A stretch of 64,000 nucleotides of DNA from Microbulbifer sp. MKSA007 (GTDB taxonomy: Bacteria > Pseudomonadota > Gammaproteobacteria > Pseudomonadales > Cellvibrionaceae). This document shows, piece by piece, positions 26,461 through 34,402 of this stretch (the first letter of the stretch is position 1; each line of letters opens with the position of its first letter). Both the position numbers and the translations under genes were made by a program. The notes beneath the pieces were generated by a model. That model was not told where the DNA came from, ran no database searches, and worked only from the letters and a program-made list of their open reading frames with translations. The stretch is from positions 124,001 to 188,000 of the forward strand of contig CP128431.1 of assembly GCA_032615215.1 (NCBI GenBank), given 5' to 3'.

Positions 26461-27996
26461 ATGTCGGAGCTTCTCAAACGGTTTAAGGGCATTACAGAAG
26501 ACCCAGGCCTCTCCTTTACGCAAAAGGCGCGTTATCTCTCGCTGGAGGCAGAAAACTCTCTGCCTTATCCTGAGCTTGATGAGGAAACCGCAAAGGCATT
26601 GGAAGAGCGCGTTATCTGCGACATGTACGAGGGACATGCGCCTTTCAAACCACGCTATGTGATGCCCGACTATTCCGTTGTTCTTGAAAAAGGCAGCACC
26701 TTCCTGGAGCTGGACCCAGCCACCACGCTGGATGAGGCCATCAACTCCCTCATGATTGCCTATCACCACGTGCCATCCGTCACCAACATGCCGGTGTTTA
26801 TTGGCCGCCTCGACAATCTGCTGCTGCCGTATTGTGATGATGTCAGTGATGAAGACCTTTACAAAAAACTGAAGCTGTTCTGGCGCTATCTGGACCGTGT
26901 CCTGCCGGACGCATTCATGCATGCCAATGTGGGGCCAACCGACAACCGTGTTGCCCGCACCATCATGCGTATTGATGCCGAGCTGAAGCAGATCGCTCCG
27001 AACCTGACCTTCATCTGGGATCCGGACGTCAGCTCTGACGAAATCTTCTCTCAGGCTTGCAAAAGCATTATTGAATGCTCCAAACCGCACATCGCCAATA
27101 GCCCACTGCATCAACCTCTGTTTGATGAATACGGTTACGGCGTCGCCAGCTGCTACAACGTGTTGCCACTGTGCGGTGGTGCATCCACGCTCACCCGTAT
27201 CAATCTTCGAGAAGTGGCGCGTCGCTCCAAAGACACGGCGGACTTCTTCGAAAATGTTCTGCCGAAGTACATAGATCTCAACTTCCGCCTGACAGAAGCG
27301 CGGATTGATCACCTCTTCAACAAATCCGGTTTCTTTGAAAGCTTCCTCGTGAAGGAGGGCTGGATCCGTAAAGACCGCTTCACCGCCATGTACGGCATCT
27401 TTGCCATGGCCCAGTGTGTGGACGAGCTGCAGGCCAAGGAAGGCCGTTCCGGCAAATACGGTCACGATGAGACAGCCAACCAGCTTGGGCATCGCATCTC
27501 CAAAGTGCTCTTCGAAGCTGTTGAAGCACGCCCAATGGAAAATTGTTGGCAAGGCAAGGCTATGCTGCATTCGCAAGCGGGCCTCAGCGATGATGATGGC
27601 TGCACACCGGGTGTTCGCATCCCTTATGGCAGCGAGCCAGATCCAGTCACGCACGTGCAGGCACTGGCAGAACACCACGCGTTCTATTCATCCGGTGTTT
27701 CAGAGATCCTGACACTGGACGAGACCATCGAGAACAATCCAGCAGCGTTGGAGCAGCTGGTCAAAGGTGCATTCCAGCTGGGGTTCCGCGAGTTTTCTGC
27801 CAACGTCTCCAACAATGATCTGGTGCGTATCACCGGTTACATGGTGCGCTTGTCAGACATCGCGAAGTTCAAAGAATGTGGCGGGTCTCGCATCAACACA
27901 ACGGTGCTGGGCGCTGAAGCCGCTGATAAAGGTAAAATACTGGAGCGTGCACCGCGGGTGATGAGCCATGAACTTGCCCCTCGCTACAGTCAGTAA
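26461..27996 (+). CDS. yjjI: YjjI-family glycyl radical enzyme
   Basis: 511 residues. The C-terminal glycyl-radical loop reads VRITGYMVRLSD, with the radical residue at about Gly459, and the active-site cysteine is probably Cys238 in NVLPLCGGAST. Downstream conserved segments (GGSRINTTVLGAEA, RVMSHE) are those of YjjI. Its activase YjjW overlaps the end of the gene, so the pair is complete. Glycyl radical enzymes work only without oxygen; the reaction of YjjI is not established. AAGGA lies nine bases before the ATG. A long minus-strand frame across the gene (26368-27678) is a shadow. Confidence 0.92.
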   Translation: MSELLKRFKGITEDPGLSFTQKARYLSLEAENSLPYPELDEETAKALEERVICDMYEGHAPFKPRYVMPDYSVVLEKGSTFLELDPATTLDEAINSLMIAYHHVPSVTNMPVFIGRLDNLLLPYCDDVSDEDLYKKLKLFWRYLDRVLPDAFMHANVGPTDNRVARTIMRIDAELKQIAPNLTFIWDPDVSSDEIFSQACKSIIECSKPHIANSPLHQPLFDEYGYGVASCYNVLPLCGGASTLTRINLREVARRSKDTADFFENVLPKYIDLNFRLTEARIDHLFNKSGFFESFLVKEGWIRKDRFTAMYGIFAMAQCVDELQAKEGRSGKYGHDETANQLGHRISKVLFEAVEARPMENCWQGKAMLHSQAGLSDDDGCTPGVRIPYGSEPDPVTHVQALAEHHAFYSSGVSEILTLDETIENNPAALEQLVKGAFQLGFREFSANVSNNDLVRITGYMVRLSDIAKFKECGGSRINTTVLGAEAADKGKILERAPRVMSHELAPRYSQ

Positions 27997-28834
27997 GGTA
28001 CTAAAGTTCTCTTGCGTGGATGGGCCGGGCAACCGGCTTGTCCTATTTCTGCAAGGCTGCAACTTCGCCTGCCCGACCTGCCACAACCCGCACACCATGA
28101 AGCTGTGCAACGACTGCGGTGACTGCGTGCCAGAGTGCCCGACCGGCGCTCTGACCATCATGCAAGGCAAGGTGGTGCACGATCCAAGCATCTGCGACCA
28201 GTGCGATAAGTGCTTGGACGTCTGCCCCATCAATGCCAACCCTAAGGTGACCCAGTACAGCGTTGATGATGTTCTGGCGCTTCTTTACCAGAACAAACCA
28301 TTCCTGAATGGCATCACCATTTCCGGCGGTGAGGCAACCACCCAGCTGAAGTTCATCATCGCCCTGTTTACGGCTATCAAGTCCGATGAGAAGCTGAAGG
28401 ATCTGACTTGCTTCATCGACAGCAACGGCTATCTGCCAGAAGCAGCATGGAAGACAGTTCTGCCCGTTACCGATGGCGTGATGCTGGACATCAAAGCCTT
28501 CGATAACACCCTGCACAGTTTGCTCACCACTCGCCAAAACGAGCGCGTCCTGGCCTCAGCCAAGCTGCTCTTTGCAGAAGGCAAGCTGCACGAACTGCGC
28601 TATCTACTCATTCCAGATCGTACGGATAGCCCTGAAGAGATCAGAGAACTCAGCAGTTTCGTCAAAACCCTGAGCGCCGAACTGCCTTTACGGCTCAACG
28701 CCTACCAACACCACGGCGTCAAAGGCGAAGCCCTCACCTGGCCCACGATGAAGGAACCAGATGTAGAACGCATCGCCGCGGAGTTGCGGTCAACTGGCCT
28801 GACGAACGTGGTGACGCCAGCGATTTATATCTAA
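27968..28834 (+). CDS. yjjW: YjjW-family glycyl radical enzyme activase (radical SAM)
   Basis: 288 residues, overlapping yjjI by 29 bases. The radical SAM cluster motif is CNFACPTC (CX3CX2C), preceded by the activase signature SCVDGPGNRLVLFLQG. An inserted ferredoxin-like module gives two further 4Fe-4S sites (CNDCGDCVPECP and CDQCDKCLDVCP), as in other activases of this class. GGE-type SAM-binding residues follow (ITISGGEAT). It installs the glycyl radical on YjjI. Its stop overlaps the end of the convergent AraC gene by 4 bases. Confidence 0.93.
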   Translation: MNLPLATVSKVLKFSCVDGPGNRLVLFLQGCNFACPTCHNPHTMKLCNDCGDCVPECPTGALTIMQGKVVHDPSICDQCDKCLDVCPINANPKVTQYSVDDVLALLYQNKPFLNGITISGGEATTQLKFIIALFTAIKSDEKLKDLTCFIDSNGYLPEAAWKTVLPVTDGVMLDIKAFDNTLHSLLTTRQNERVLASAKLLFAEGKLHELRYLLIPDRTDSPEEIRELSSFVKTLSAELPLRLNAYQHHGVKGEALTWPTMKEPDVERIAAELRSTGLTNVVTPAIYI

Positions 28835-29739
28835 TTTTTCCGTTGCATCCGGAACTTCTGTGGTGAGATGCCGATGGCGGCTTCGAAGGCGCGGGAGAAG
28901 GCGCTGCGGCTGCGGAAGCCGATAAGGTGGGAGACGCGCTCGATGGGGTGGTCTGTCTCCAGCAGCATGGTGGCGGCGCGGCGCATGCGGACATCTCGCA
29001 GCAGCTCCATGGGGCCACTGCCATAAGCTTCCTGAAAACGTTTGGCAAAGCCGCTGCGGCTCATGCCTGCCAATGACGCAAGGCTTTCAACAGAGTGTGG
29101 TTCGCCCGGTGTATCAAGGATATGCCGAAGCACCGGCCACATACGTGGGTCGCGGAGCGCAGCCATCCATTCCAGCCCACCGTGTTGATCATTAAAGCGG
29201 CGACGCATCAACTCGATCATGCATTGCATCAGGAGTGCGCGTACCATGGCGAGGCTGCCCGGCGCCGGGTTGGCGAGTTCCAGAAGCAATCGGCGGATCG
29301 GCGCTTCGCAGGCATCTTCACCGGCCTGATACTCAACAATCGGTTCCTGCACCAGATCAATCAGATTTTCCATTTGCCGCAGACTGAGCGAAATGCGGGA
29401 GCAGATGGCGATGAGCTGGCCTTTGTCCTGGCTCTCACTGTTATGGATCAGGTGCGCCATTTTCAGCTTGTCCGGATTGCAGCTGGGGATTGGATCCTGA
29501 ACCTGTCCAAAACTGCGCAGCACATGCTTTTTGAGAGCGGGCACAAGGATCAAAGAGCCTTTGCGCACGGGGATCACAGGGCGTCCCGGGAGTACCAACT
29601 CCCCTTCCCCGGCCAGCACATAATGCAGGGTCGCCAAAGGATCTTTATCCAGATCAAGGTCACAGGCACCGTTCAGCTCACACAAGGCAAACGGGTGGGC
29701 CTGTATCTCCATTTCGTCAAGAATAAAATGCATATCCAT
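28831..29739 (-). CDS. AraC-family regulator with N-terminal cupin domain
   Basis: About 302 residues from ATG 29739, which puts the cupin strand (ATLHYVLAGEGELVLPG) at the usual distance from the N-terminus; a GTG at 29817 with GGGAG upstream would add 26 residues. The C-terminal AraC domain has both helix-turn-helices (SVESLASLAGMSRSGFAKRF and PIERVSHLIGFRSRSAFSRAF). It is divergent from the Tat-exported isochorismatase-fold gene and probably activates it, with an inverted repeat at 29832-29855 as a candidate site. Confidence 0.88.
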   Translation of the reverse strand: MDMHFILDEMEIQAHPFALCELNGACDLDLDKDPLATLHYVLAGEGELVLPGRPVIPVRKGSLILVPALKKHVLRSFGQVQDPIPSCNPDKLKMAHLIHNSESQDKGQLIAICSRISLSLRQMENLIDLVQEPIVEYQAGEDACEAPIRRLLLELANPAPGSLAMVRALLMQCMIELMRRRFNDQHGGLEWMAALRDPRMWPVLRHILDTPGEPHSVESLASLAGMSRSGFAKRFQEAYGSGPMELLRDVRMRRAATMLLETDHPIERVSHLIGFRSRSAFSRAFEAAIGISPQKFRMQRKN

Positions 29740-29831
29740 GCAGTCTTCTATAACGACCTGTGCGATGGAATGATACATATCAGGACGAAAAGGTACCAAT
29801 TTTGGACCATAAGGCACATGGTATCTCCCAT

Positions 29832-29855
29832 CTTCTCATCATCAAACATGAGAAG
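29832..29855. promoter_or_regulatory. Inverted repeat in the AraC/hydrolase divergent region
   Basis: CTTCTCAT (29832-29839) and ATGAGAAG (29848-29855) are perfect 8-bp arms with an 8-base spacer. The right arm overlaps the ribosome binding site (GAAGGA) of the hydrolase, so the repeat could be an operator or an mRNA hairpin that hides that site. Confidence 0.5.
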
Positions 29856-29864
29856 GAACAGACG

Positions 29865-30692
29865 ATGTGTAATGACCATGATCACAAGAAAACACTCAGC
29901 CGCCGTGATGCTCTGCGCGGTGGTCTGACCGCCGCTGCAGCTGTTGGTGGTGCAGCAGTTGCAGGTGTCGCGCACGCCAAAGCACAGGACAAAGTGAAAG
30001 ACCCATACGCACCACCAGCAAAGTCTGTTCTGCCGCCAAGCGACATGAAGCTGGACCTGAGCCGCGCTGCACTTGTGGTGACTGATCCGCAGAACGATTT
30101 CCTGTCCCCTGATGGTGTGACCTGGGGCGTTGTTGGCGAGAGCGTGACCCGCAACAACACCGTCAACAACATCGAGCGTCTGTTCAAAGCTGCAAAGGCA
30201 GCGGACATCACCGTGGCTGTTTCTCCTCACTACTACTATCCAACTGATCACGGTTGGAAGTTTGAAGGCGCGCTGGAAAAGCTGATGCACAACATCGGCA
30301 TGTTCGATCGCAAAGGCGCTCTCAACGTGGATGGTTTTGAAGGTTCCGGTGCAGATTGGCTGGACGTGTACAAGCCTTACATCAACGACGGCAAAACTAT
30401 TGTCACTTCCCCGCACAAGGTTTACGGCAACGACACCAACGATCTTTCCCTTCAGCTGCGCAAGCAGGGCGTGGATCAGGTGATCTTGGCTGGCATGTCT
30501 GCAAACCTTTGCACCGAGAGCCACATGCGTGAGCTGATCGAGCAGGGCTTTGAGGTTGCAGTTGTGAGTGATGGCACAGCAGCGGCAGTTATTCCGGATG
30601 GTGATGGCTATCTGGCCGCTCTGACCAACTTCCGCTTCATCGCAAACGCCGTCTGGACCACGGACGAAGCTGTTAAGCTGCTTCAGGCTTAA
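29865..30692 (+). CDS. Isochorismatase-fold cysteine hydrolase, Tat-exported
   Basis: 275 residues from ATG 29865; the frame continues upstream to 29760 but AGAAGGAAC just before 29865 fixes the start. A twin-arginine signal (TLSRRDALRGG, Arg13-Arg14) is followed by an Ala/Gly/Val-rich stretch. The catalytic triad is Asp74 (VVTDPQNDF), probably Lys185 (SPHKVYGND) and Cys216 (GMSANLCTESH). The family hydrolyses amides (nicotinamidase, N-carbamoylsarcosine amidase) or the isochorismate ether. Export by Tat is less usual and implies a periplasmic substrate. A terminator follows. Confidence 0.87.
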   Translation: MCNDHDHKKTLSRRDALRGGLTAAAAVGGAAVAGVAHAKAQDKVKDPYAPPAKSVLPPSDMKLDLSRAALVVTDPQNDFLSPDGVTWGVVGESVTRNNTVNNIERLFKAAKAADITVAVSPHYYYPTDHGWKFEGALEKLMHNIGMFDRKGALNVDGFEGSGADWLDVYKPYINDGKTIVTSPHKVYGNDTNDLSLQLRKQGVDQVILAGMSANLCTESHMRELIEQGFEVAVVSDGTAAAVIPDGDGYLAALTNFRFIANAVWTTDEAVKLLQA

Positions 30693-30700
30693 CCACCAAG

Positions 30701-30734
30701 CGCACCGCCTACCTCCTCAGGGCGGTGCGTTTTT
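30701..30734 (+). terminator. Intrinsic terminator
   Basis: CGCACCGCC (30701-30709) and GGCGGTGCG (30721-30729) form a perfect 9-bp stem followed by TTTTT. It ends the isochorismatase-fold hydrolase transcript. Confidence 0.88.
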
Positions 30735-30800
30735 GCTTCTCAAGATACGAACACCCGGATTTGAACTGCACTTCCAGATGGTTTCAGGTAGATAAGAGCC

Positions 30801-31280
30801 ATGGCTCAAAAGACAAAAATTGGCCGCCGAGTTGGTGGCTGGCTCTACCTGCATCGCTCCGGCGTCGATCTGCTCGCACCAGAAGACGCTGACCGACTGG
30901 CTCAGGTTACTGCAAAACATCCAGATACACCGTGGAACCTTTGCAAAATCGCGAAGGACAAGGTCTCCTTGCTGCACTACGAAGATTTTGAGCGCTCCGG
31001 CTTCCCGGCCCTGCTGCATTCAATAACCTTCGATCTTGCCACCCAAACCAGCAAGGCCATCGACTATTCCAAGCGCGATAACCCACCCATCCTGCATCGC
31101 AAGGAACTGCTGCTGCCGGATGGCGATCCCAACATCCCGATGTATGCTGCTTTAACTAAGGCTGCTGAAGAGGCTGGCCTTTTTGAAAAGCCTGCTGGCA
31201 TTGGCACGCGCAAAGCATGGGAGAAGCGGATCGCAGATGCAGGGCTTCAGCTTCAGGGACACAAGCTCCTGAAGAAGTAA
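30801..31280 (+). CDS. Standalone domain like the C-terminus of DNA-phosphorothioation-associated methyltransferases
   Basis: 159 residues, no signal or membrane segment. The order of motifs YLHRSGVDLL, VSLLHYEDFERSGFPALLHS, DYSKRDNPPILHRKELLL and GIGTRKAWEKRIADAGLQLQ, ending GHKLLKK, matches what I remember of the C-terminal part of the 'DNA phosphorothioation-associated putative methyltransferase' family. Here it occurs without the methyltransferase domain and with no dnd genes nearby. The function of the domain is unknown; the conserved NPPILHRKE block suggests binding of a phosphate or nucleic acid (inference). A weak ribosome binding site precedes the ATG. A compact hairpin follows. Confidence 0.65.
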   Translation: MAQKTKIGRRVGGWLYLHRSGVDLLAPEDADRLAQVTAKHPDTPWNLCKIAKDKVSLLHYEDFERSGFPALLHSITFDLATQTSKAIDYSKRDNPPILHRKELLLPDGDPNIPMYAALTKAAEEAGLFEKPAGIGTRKAWEKRIADAGLQLQGHKLLKK

Positions 31281-31281
31281 A

Positions 31282-31298
31282 GGGAGGCAATGCCTCCC
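31282..31298 (+). terminator. Short hairpin after the standalone domain gene
   Basis: GGGAGGC-AAT-GCCTCCC is a perfect 7-bp stem with a 3-base loop starting two bases after the stop. No T-run follows. It lies between convergent genes. Confidence 0.5.
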
Positions 31299-31317
31299 CT
31301 ATTAGTGGTCTCAAGAT

Positions 31318-32073
31318 TTAAACCAGCCGGATAGACACCCCGCCATCTGCAGTCATTGCGCTGCCCGTTACAAAACTTGCACGATCTGACAGCAAGAACA
31401 GAGCGGCCTGCGCAATCTCTTTTGGGTTTGCCATGCGTTTGAGGGGATGAAGGTTGGAGATAAAGGCATGGCCTTCCGGGTCATCGCCTGCCATAGCTGT
31501 TTTCGTACCCCCCGGCAGCAGCGCATTCACGCGAATACCATCAGGTCCATGATCAGCCGCGAGTGACTTCACCAGCCCAACTAATCCTGCCTTGCTCGCC
31601 GCATAGGCTCCCATTCCGGGCATGCCGCTGTTTGTGTGGCCAACGAAGGATGAGGTGAAAACAATGGCGCTTTGACTGGCGTTTTTGAGCACCGGAATCT
31701 GCGCCTTGGCTGCATAGAAGGCACTTGTCAGGTTGGTGCACAGCACGCCGTTCCAATTGTCCGTATCCATCTCCGGCACAGGCTCCATGTCTCCCATGAT
31801 GCCCGCATTGTTGAAAGCGCCGTGTAGCCTGCCGTAGGTGTTGAGGGCATGTTCAACCAGAGCGGCAGCATACGCCTCATCCGTGACATCTCCGGCAAGG
31901 TACGTGGCTGAGCCGCTCTGCTCAGTAATACCGCCCGCCAGTTTGGCAAGCTCAGCTTCGCGTCTGGCACCCAGTACAACATTGGCACCTTCTGAGGCGA
32001 AGAGTTCGGCAGCAGCAGCACCGATGCCGCTGCTTGCGCCTGTTACGATAATCGTCTGTCCATGTAGTTCCAT
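31318..32073 (-). CDS. Short-chain dehydrogenase/reductase (SDR)
   Basis: 251 residues from ATG 32073, which has GGAGGGAACG upstream; the frame extends to 32130 without such a site. Classical SDR motifs: TGASSGIG (NAD(P) binding), NNAG, catalytic Ser (FTSSFVG), YAASK (Tyr and Lys), and LLPGGTKTAM. The cofactor loop after strand 2 (LGARREAEL) suggests NADP. Substrate unknown. Monocistronic. Confidence 0.92.
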   Translation of the reverse strand: MELHGQTIIVTGASSGIGAAAAELFASEGANVVLGARREAELAKLAGGITEQSGSATYLAGDVTDEAYAAALVEHALNTYGRLHGAFNNAGIMGDMEPVPEMDTDNWNGVLCTNLTSAFYAAKAQIPVLKNASQSAIVFTSSFVGHTNSGMPGMGAYAASKAGLVGLVKSLAADHGPDGIRVNALLPGGTKTAMAGDDPEGHAFISNLHPLKRMANPKEIAQAALFLLSDRASFVTGSAMTADGGVSIRLV

Positions 32074-32183
32074 CGTTCCCTCCAGTGGTTCACTGGGAGA
32101 ACTATTGAGCGACACGCAGTCAAAACCCACCCGATTTGCGAGACCTCAGATCTTAAGCAAATCCGAAGTCTCGCACCGGCTGT

Positions 32184-32663
32184 TTAAGGCATCAGATATT
32201 GCATCTGGGAACTTAGGTTATCGACCGGCATCTCCGGCATAGAGACCGGATCATCTGACGGAAACTTGGCCAACTCCACCAGTTCCTGCACCCAGAAGCC
32301 GGTGTACTTCACAAACAGCTTCACTGTGTCAGCAAACTCTTCAGCTGAAAGCTTGTCTGCCTGAATAGCCTGTGTCAGCAGCACTTCGGAGCTGCGCAGG
32401 TTGATGGAAAGCGCTGCTGCGCCTGTTCCAATGCCGTTGTAGTTTGCCTCCAGCAAGTGCTGGTAGAGCGACTTTGGCACGCTGTTCAGATTGGCTAGTT
32501 TGCTGTTCAACCGAATGACGTTTGTTTTAAAATCCAGAACCTGAAAAAACACCTCGATCTCGCCATCGACGGTTAATGAGCAGATGTTTTCGCTGTCCAG
32601 TTTCAGGTCAGACAATCCGATTGTCTCGCCAAACTGCCGGATTACGGTTTCAACCAGTTCCAT
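32184..32663 (-). CDS. Type III secretion chaperone, CesT/Tir-chaperone family
   Basis: 159 residues from ATG 32663, which has AAGGGG upstream. The fold pattern is that of class I T3SS chaperones: N-terminal helix (ELVETVIRQFGETIGL), strands around EIEVFFQVLDFKTNVIRLNSKL, then LYQHLLEANYNGIGTGAAALSIN, where the phrase LLEANY/N with G..GA is typical, and a final helix. The protein is acidic. It lies just downstream of the 486-residue candidate effector in the same direction, the usual effector-chaperone arrangement. No secretion apparatus genes are in the window. Confidence 0.8.
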   Translation of the reverse strand: MELVETVIRQFGETIGLSDLKLDSENICSLTVDGEIEVFFQVLDFKTNVIRLNSKLANLNSVPKSLYQHLLEANYNGIGTGAAALSINLRSSEVLLTQAIQADKLSAEEFADTVKLFVKYTGFWVQELVELAKFPSDDPVSMPEMPVDNLSSQMQYLMP

Positions 32664-32775
32664 ATGATGCCCCTTTTGTTTTGAAAGGCCATTTGCGTCT
32701 CCTGCTCGCAAATGGCGCAAAACCCAGCGCTTTTGAGCCTCATGCAAGGTTACAAAAGACGCTGGGTGTTGAAAT

Positions 32776-32821
32776 ACACGAGAGGGTGCCCAAGCAGTCT
32801 GCACTGCTTTTCCTCTCGTGT
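32776..32821 (-). other. Intercistronic hairpin between effector and chaperone genes
   Basis: ACACGAGAGG (32776-32785) pairs with CCTCTCGTGT (32812-32821), a perfect 10-bp stem, with a second hairpin (AAGCAG/CTGCTT) inside. No T-run follows on the minus strand, so it more likely tunes expression of the chaperone relative to the effector than fully terminates. Confidence 0.5.
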
Positions 32822-32831
32822 TATCGTGAGT

Positions 32832-34292
32832 TTAAAGAGTTAACTTCCCGGTGAAGGTATGCTCAAACGAGCTGTCCAACAGCTCGAGTTCACCGCGCGC
32901 GGCTGCTTCACCAGAGATGAGAATCTCACCATCTAACTGAATGGAGAGCGCGCTCGAAATGCCGCTTGCTTTCTCTTCATCAGTGTTCGCAGCATGGATT
33001 GGATTGCGCGGGTCAAACAAAACGGTGCTCCCGTTTTCATCCTTGATCCCAACGGCCAGCAGCTCCCAATCAATCGCAACTTTGAAGTCACCACTTTCCG
33101 TCTTGGTGACCGTATACTCCGCGCCACCAACCTGTTTACCAGGATTTTCAACCTGCCTCACACCGTCAGAGCCGTGCACATTCGCAAAGGCATACTCTTT
33201 AGGTGCTAATGTAAGGCGAACAACCTGACCATCATCATTCACCATCTTGGAGGACAGGTCTCGCCAACCATACTGGTGCACGACACTGGAAAGAACCTTT
33301 GTGGCCTCATCAGAACCAGTAAACTCCCGGGCAAACGCAACAGATTCAGCGACCTTTGCAGGTGCCTCATCCGGCCCTCCGGTATTGGTTGTATTGTGCG
33401 TGCGGTCACCATCTACAAAGTTGATGTTTGAACGCGGCCAATCAGCCACCGCTTTGGTGGAGACATCCACACCACCAACATTCTCAAAACTACCTTTTGT
33501 CAGATAGTTCTCGCCAGTATGCTTGAGTACTTCTCCGGGTGTCTCATTGTGATCACCCCGGAAAATCTGGACGTCGTTGCGCGTTGTGTTCACCGTGCCA
33601 TCATCAGCAACCGGGAAAAGCCCTTGGGATACGCTTCGAACATCTGCAAGCGCCTGACCTTTCAGCTCGTTCTTGACCAGCTTCAAGGCAGTGGGAATTT
33701 CGCTTTTGACGTCTTCGATAAAGTTGATTTCCGCACTAAGGTCACTGACGGACATCAGGCCGGATTTCACCAGTCCTTCTGAAATATGCAGCGAACGCAC
33801 TGCATGCGCAGAATGATCACGAACAAGACGTTCGCCATCCTCTTTGAAGTCGTGAAGGCGGATTGCTTCACGGTCTTGCGTTGAAAGCTGAGAGGCGGCT
33901 TCCTGCAGTTTTTCAGAAACGAACGCACGTGGGTTTTCTGGCTGCAGATTTTCAGCCACGCTGTGCAGCTGCGTAAAGCTCTGATAGGCCTCCACCAACC
34001 TACCGTCTTTCAAGCTGCCTATAATTTCAGAAGCAGTGCCCTTTGCTGTTTCCTGCTGACGCTCAATGACCGCATCGGCCCGAGCTTGTTTCCAATCGTT
34101 GTACTTGCTGGAAACACTATCAAAAAATCCGGATATTTTGCTGGTGAAATTATTCCAGCCCTCACTAATCCGCGTTCCAAGTGATTTTGAAACTGTATGA
34201 CCATCCAGCTCTGCCGCCTGATGAGCTGCCGGTGCATTCACTTCAAGTGAGGCATGGTGCGTAGAAACACCGCCAACTGAAATGTCTGTCAT
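32832..34292 (-). CDS. Candidate type III secretion effector, unknown activity
   Basis: 486 residues. The first 40 residues are Ser/Thr/Ala/His-rich and lack a Sec signal, as in T3SS substrates. Residues 45-230 are predicted helical (SKISGFFDSVSSKYNDWKQA and on), and residues 230-486 are a mixed beta-rich domain with the segments VQIFRGDHNETPGEV, NFVDGDRTHNTTNTGG, YAFANVHGSDG and a C-terminal strand series. I recognise no named catalytic domain. The assignment as effector rests on the CesT-type chaperone gene directly downstream. It is preceded by a moderate AGG site; base composition is similar to the surroundings. Confidence 0.6.
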   Translation of the reverse strand: MTDISVGGVSTHHASLEVNAPAAHQAAELDGHTVSKSLGTRISEGWNNFTSKISGFFDSVSSKYNDWKQARADAVIERQQETAKGTASEIIGSLKDGRLVEAYQSFTQLHSVAENLQPENPRAFVSEKLQEAASQLSTQDREAIRLHDFKEDGERLVRDHSAHAVRSLHISEGLVKSGLMSVSDLSAEINFIEDVKSEIPTALKLVKNELKGQALADVRSVSQGLFPVADDGTVNTTRNDVQIFRGDHNETPGEVLKHTGENYLTKGSFENVGGVDVSTKAVADWPRSNINFVDGDRTHNTTNTGGPDEAPAKVAESVAFAREFTGSDEATKVLSSVVHQYGWRDLSSKMVNDDGQVVRLTLAPKEYAFANVHGSDGVRQVENPGKQVGGAEYTVTKTESGDFKVAIDWELLAVGIKDENGSTVLFDPRNPIHAANTDEEKASGISSALSIQLDGEILISGEAAARGELELLDSSFEHTFTGKLTL

Positions 34293-34402
34293 ATCTAATG
34301 CCTAAAGTTCTTCCGATGGCCGGACTCTAACCAACGGCGCTCCCTTTAGGTGTGTTGAACAAGACAGACCTCTGTTTTTAAAGTCCCTAATTTTTCAGGG
34401 TA

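Noticed and set aside
26368..27678. Long minus-strand reading frame (436 codons) opposite yjjI
   Set aside because: No ribosome binding site, no family-like motif and biased composition; yjjI on the plus strand is unambiguous.
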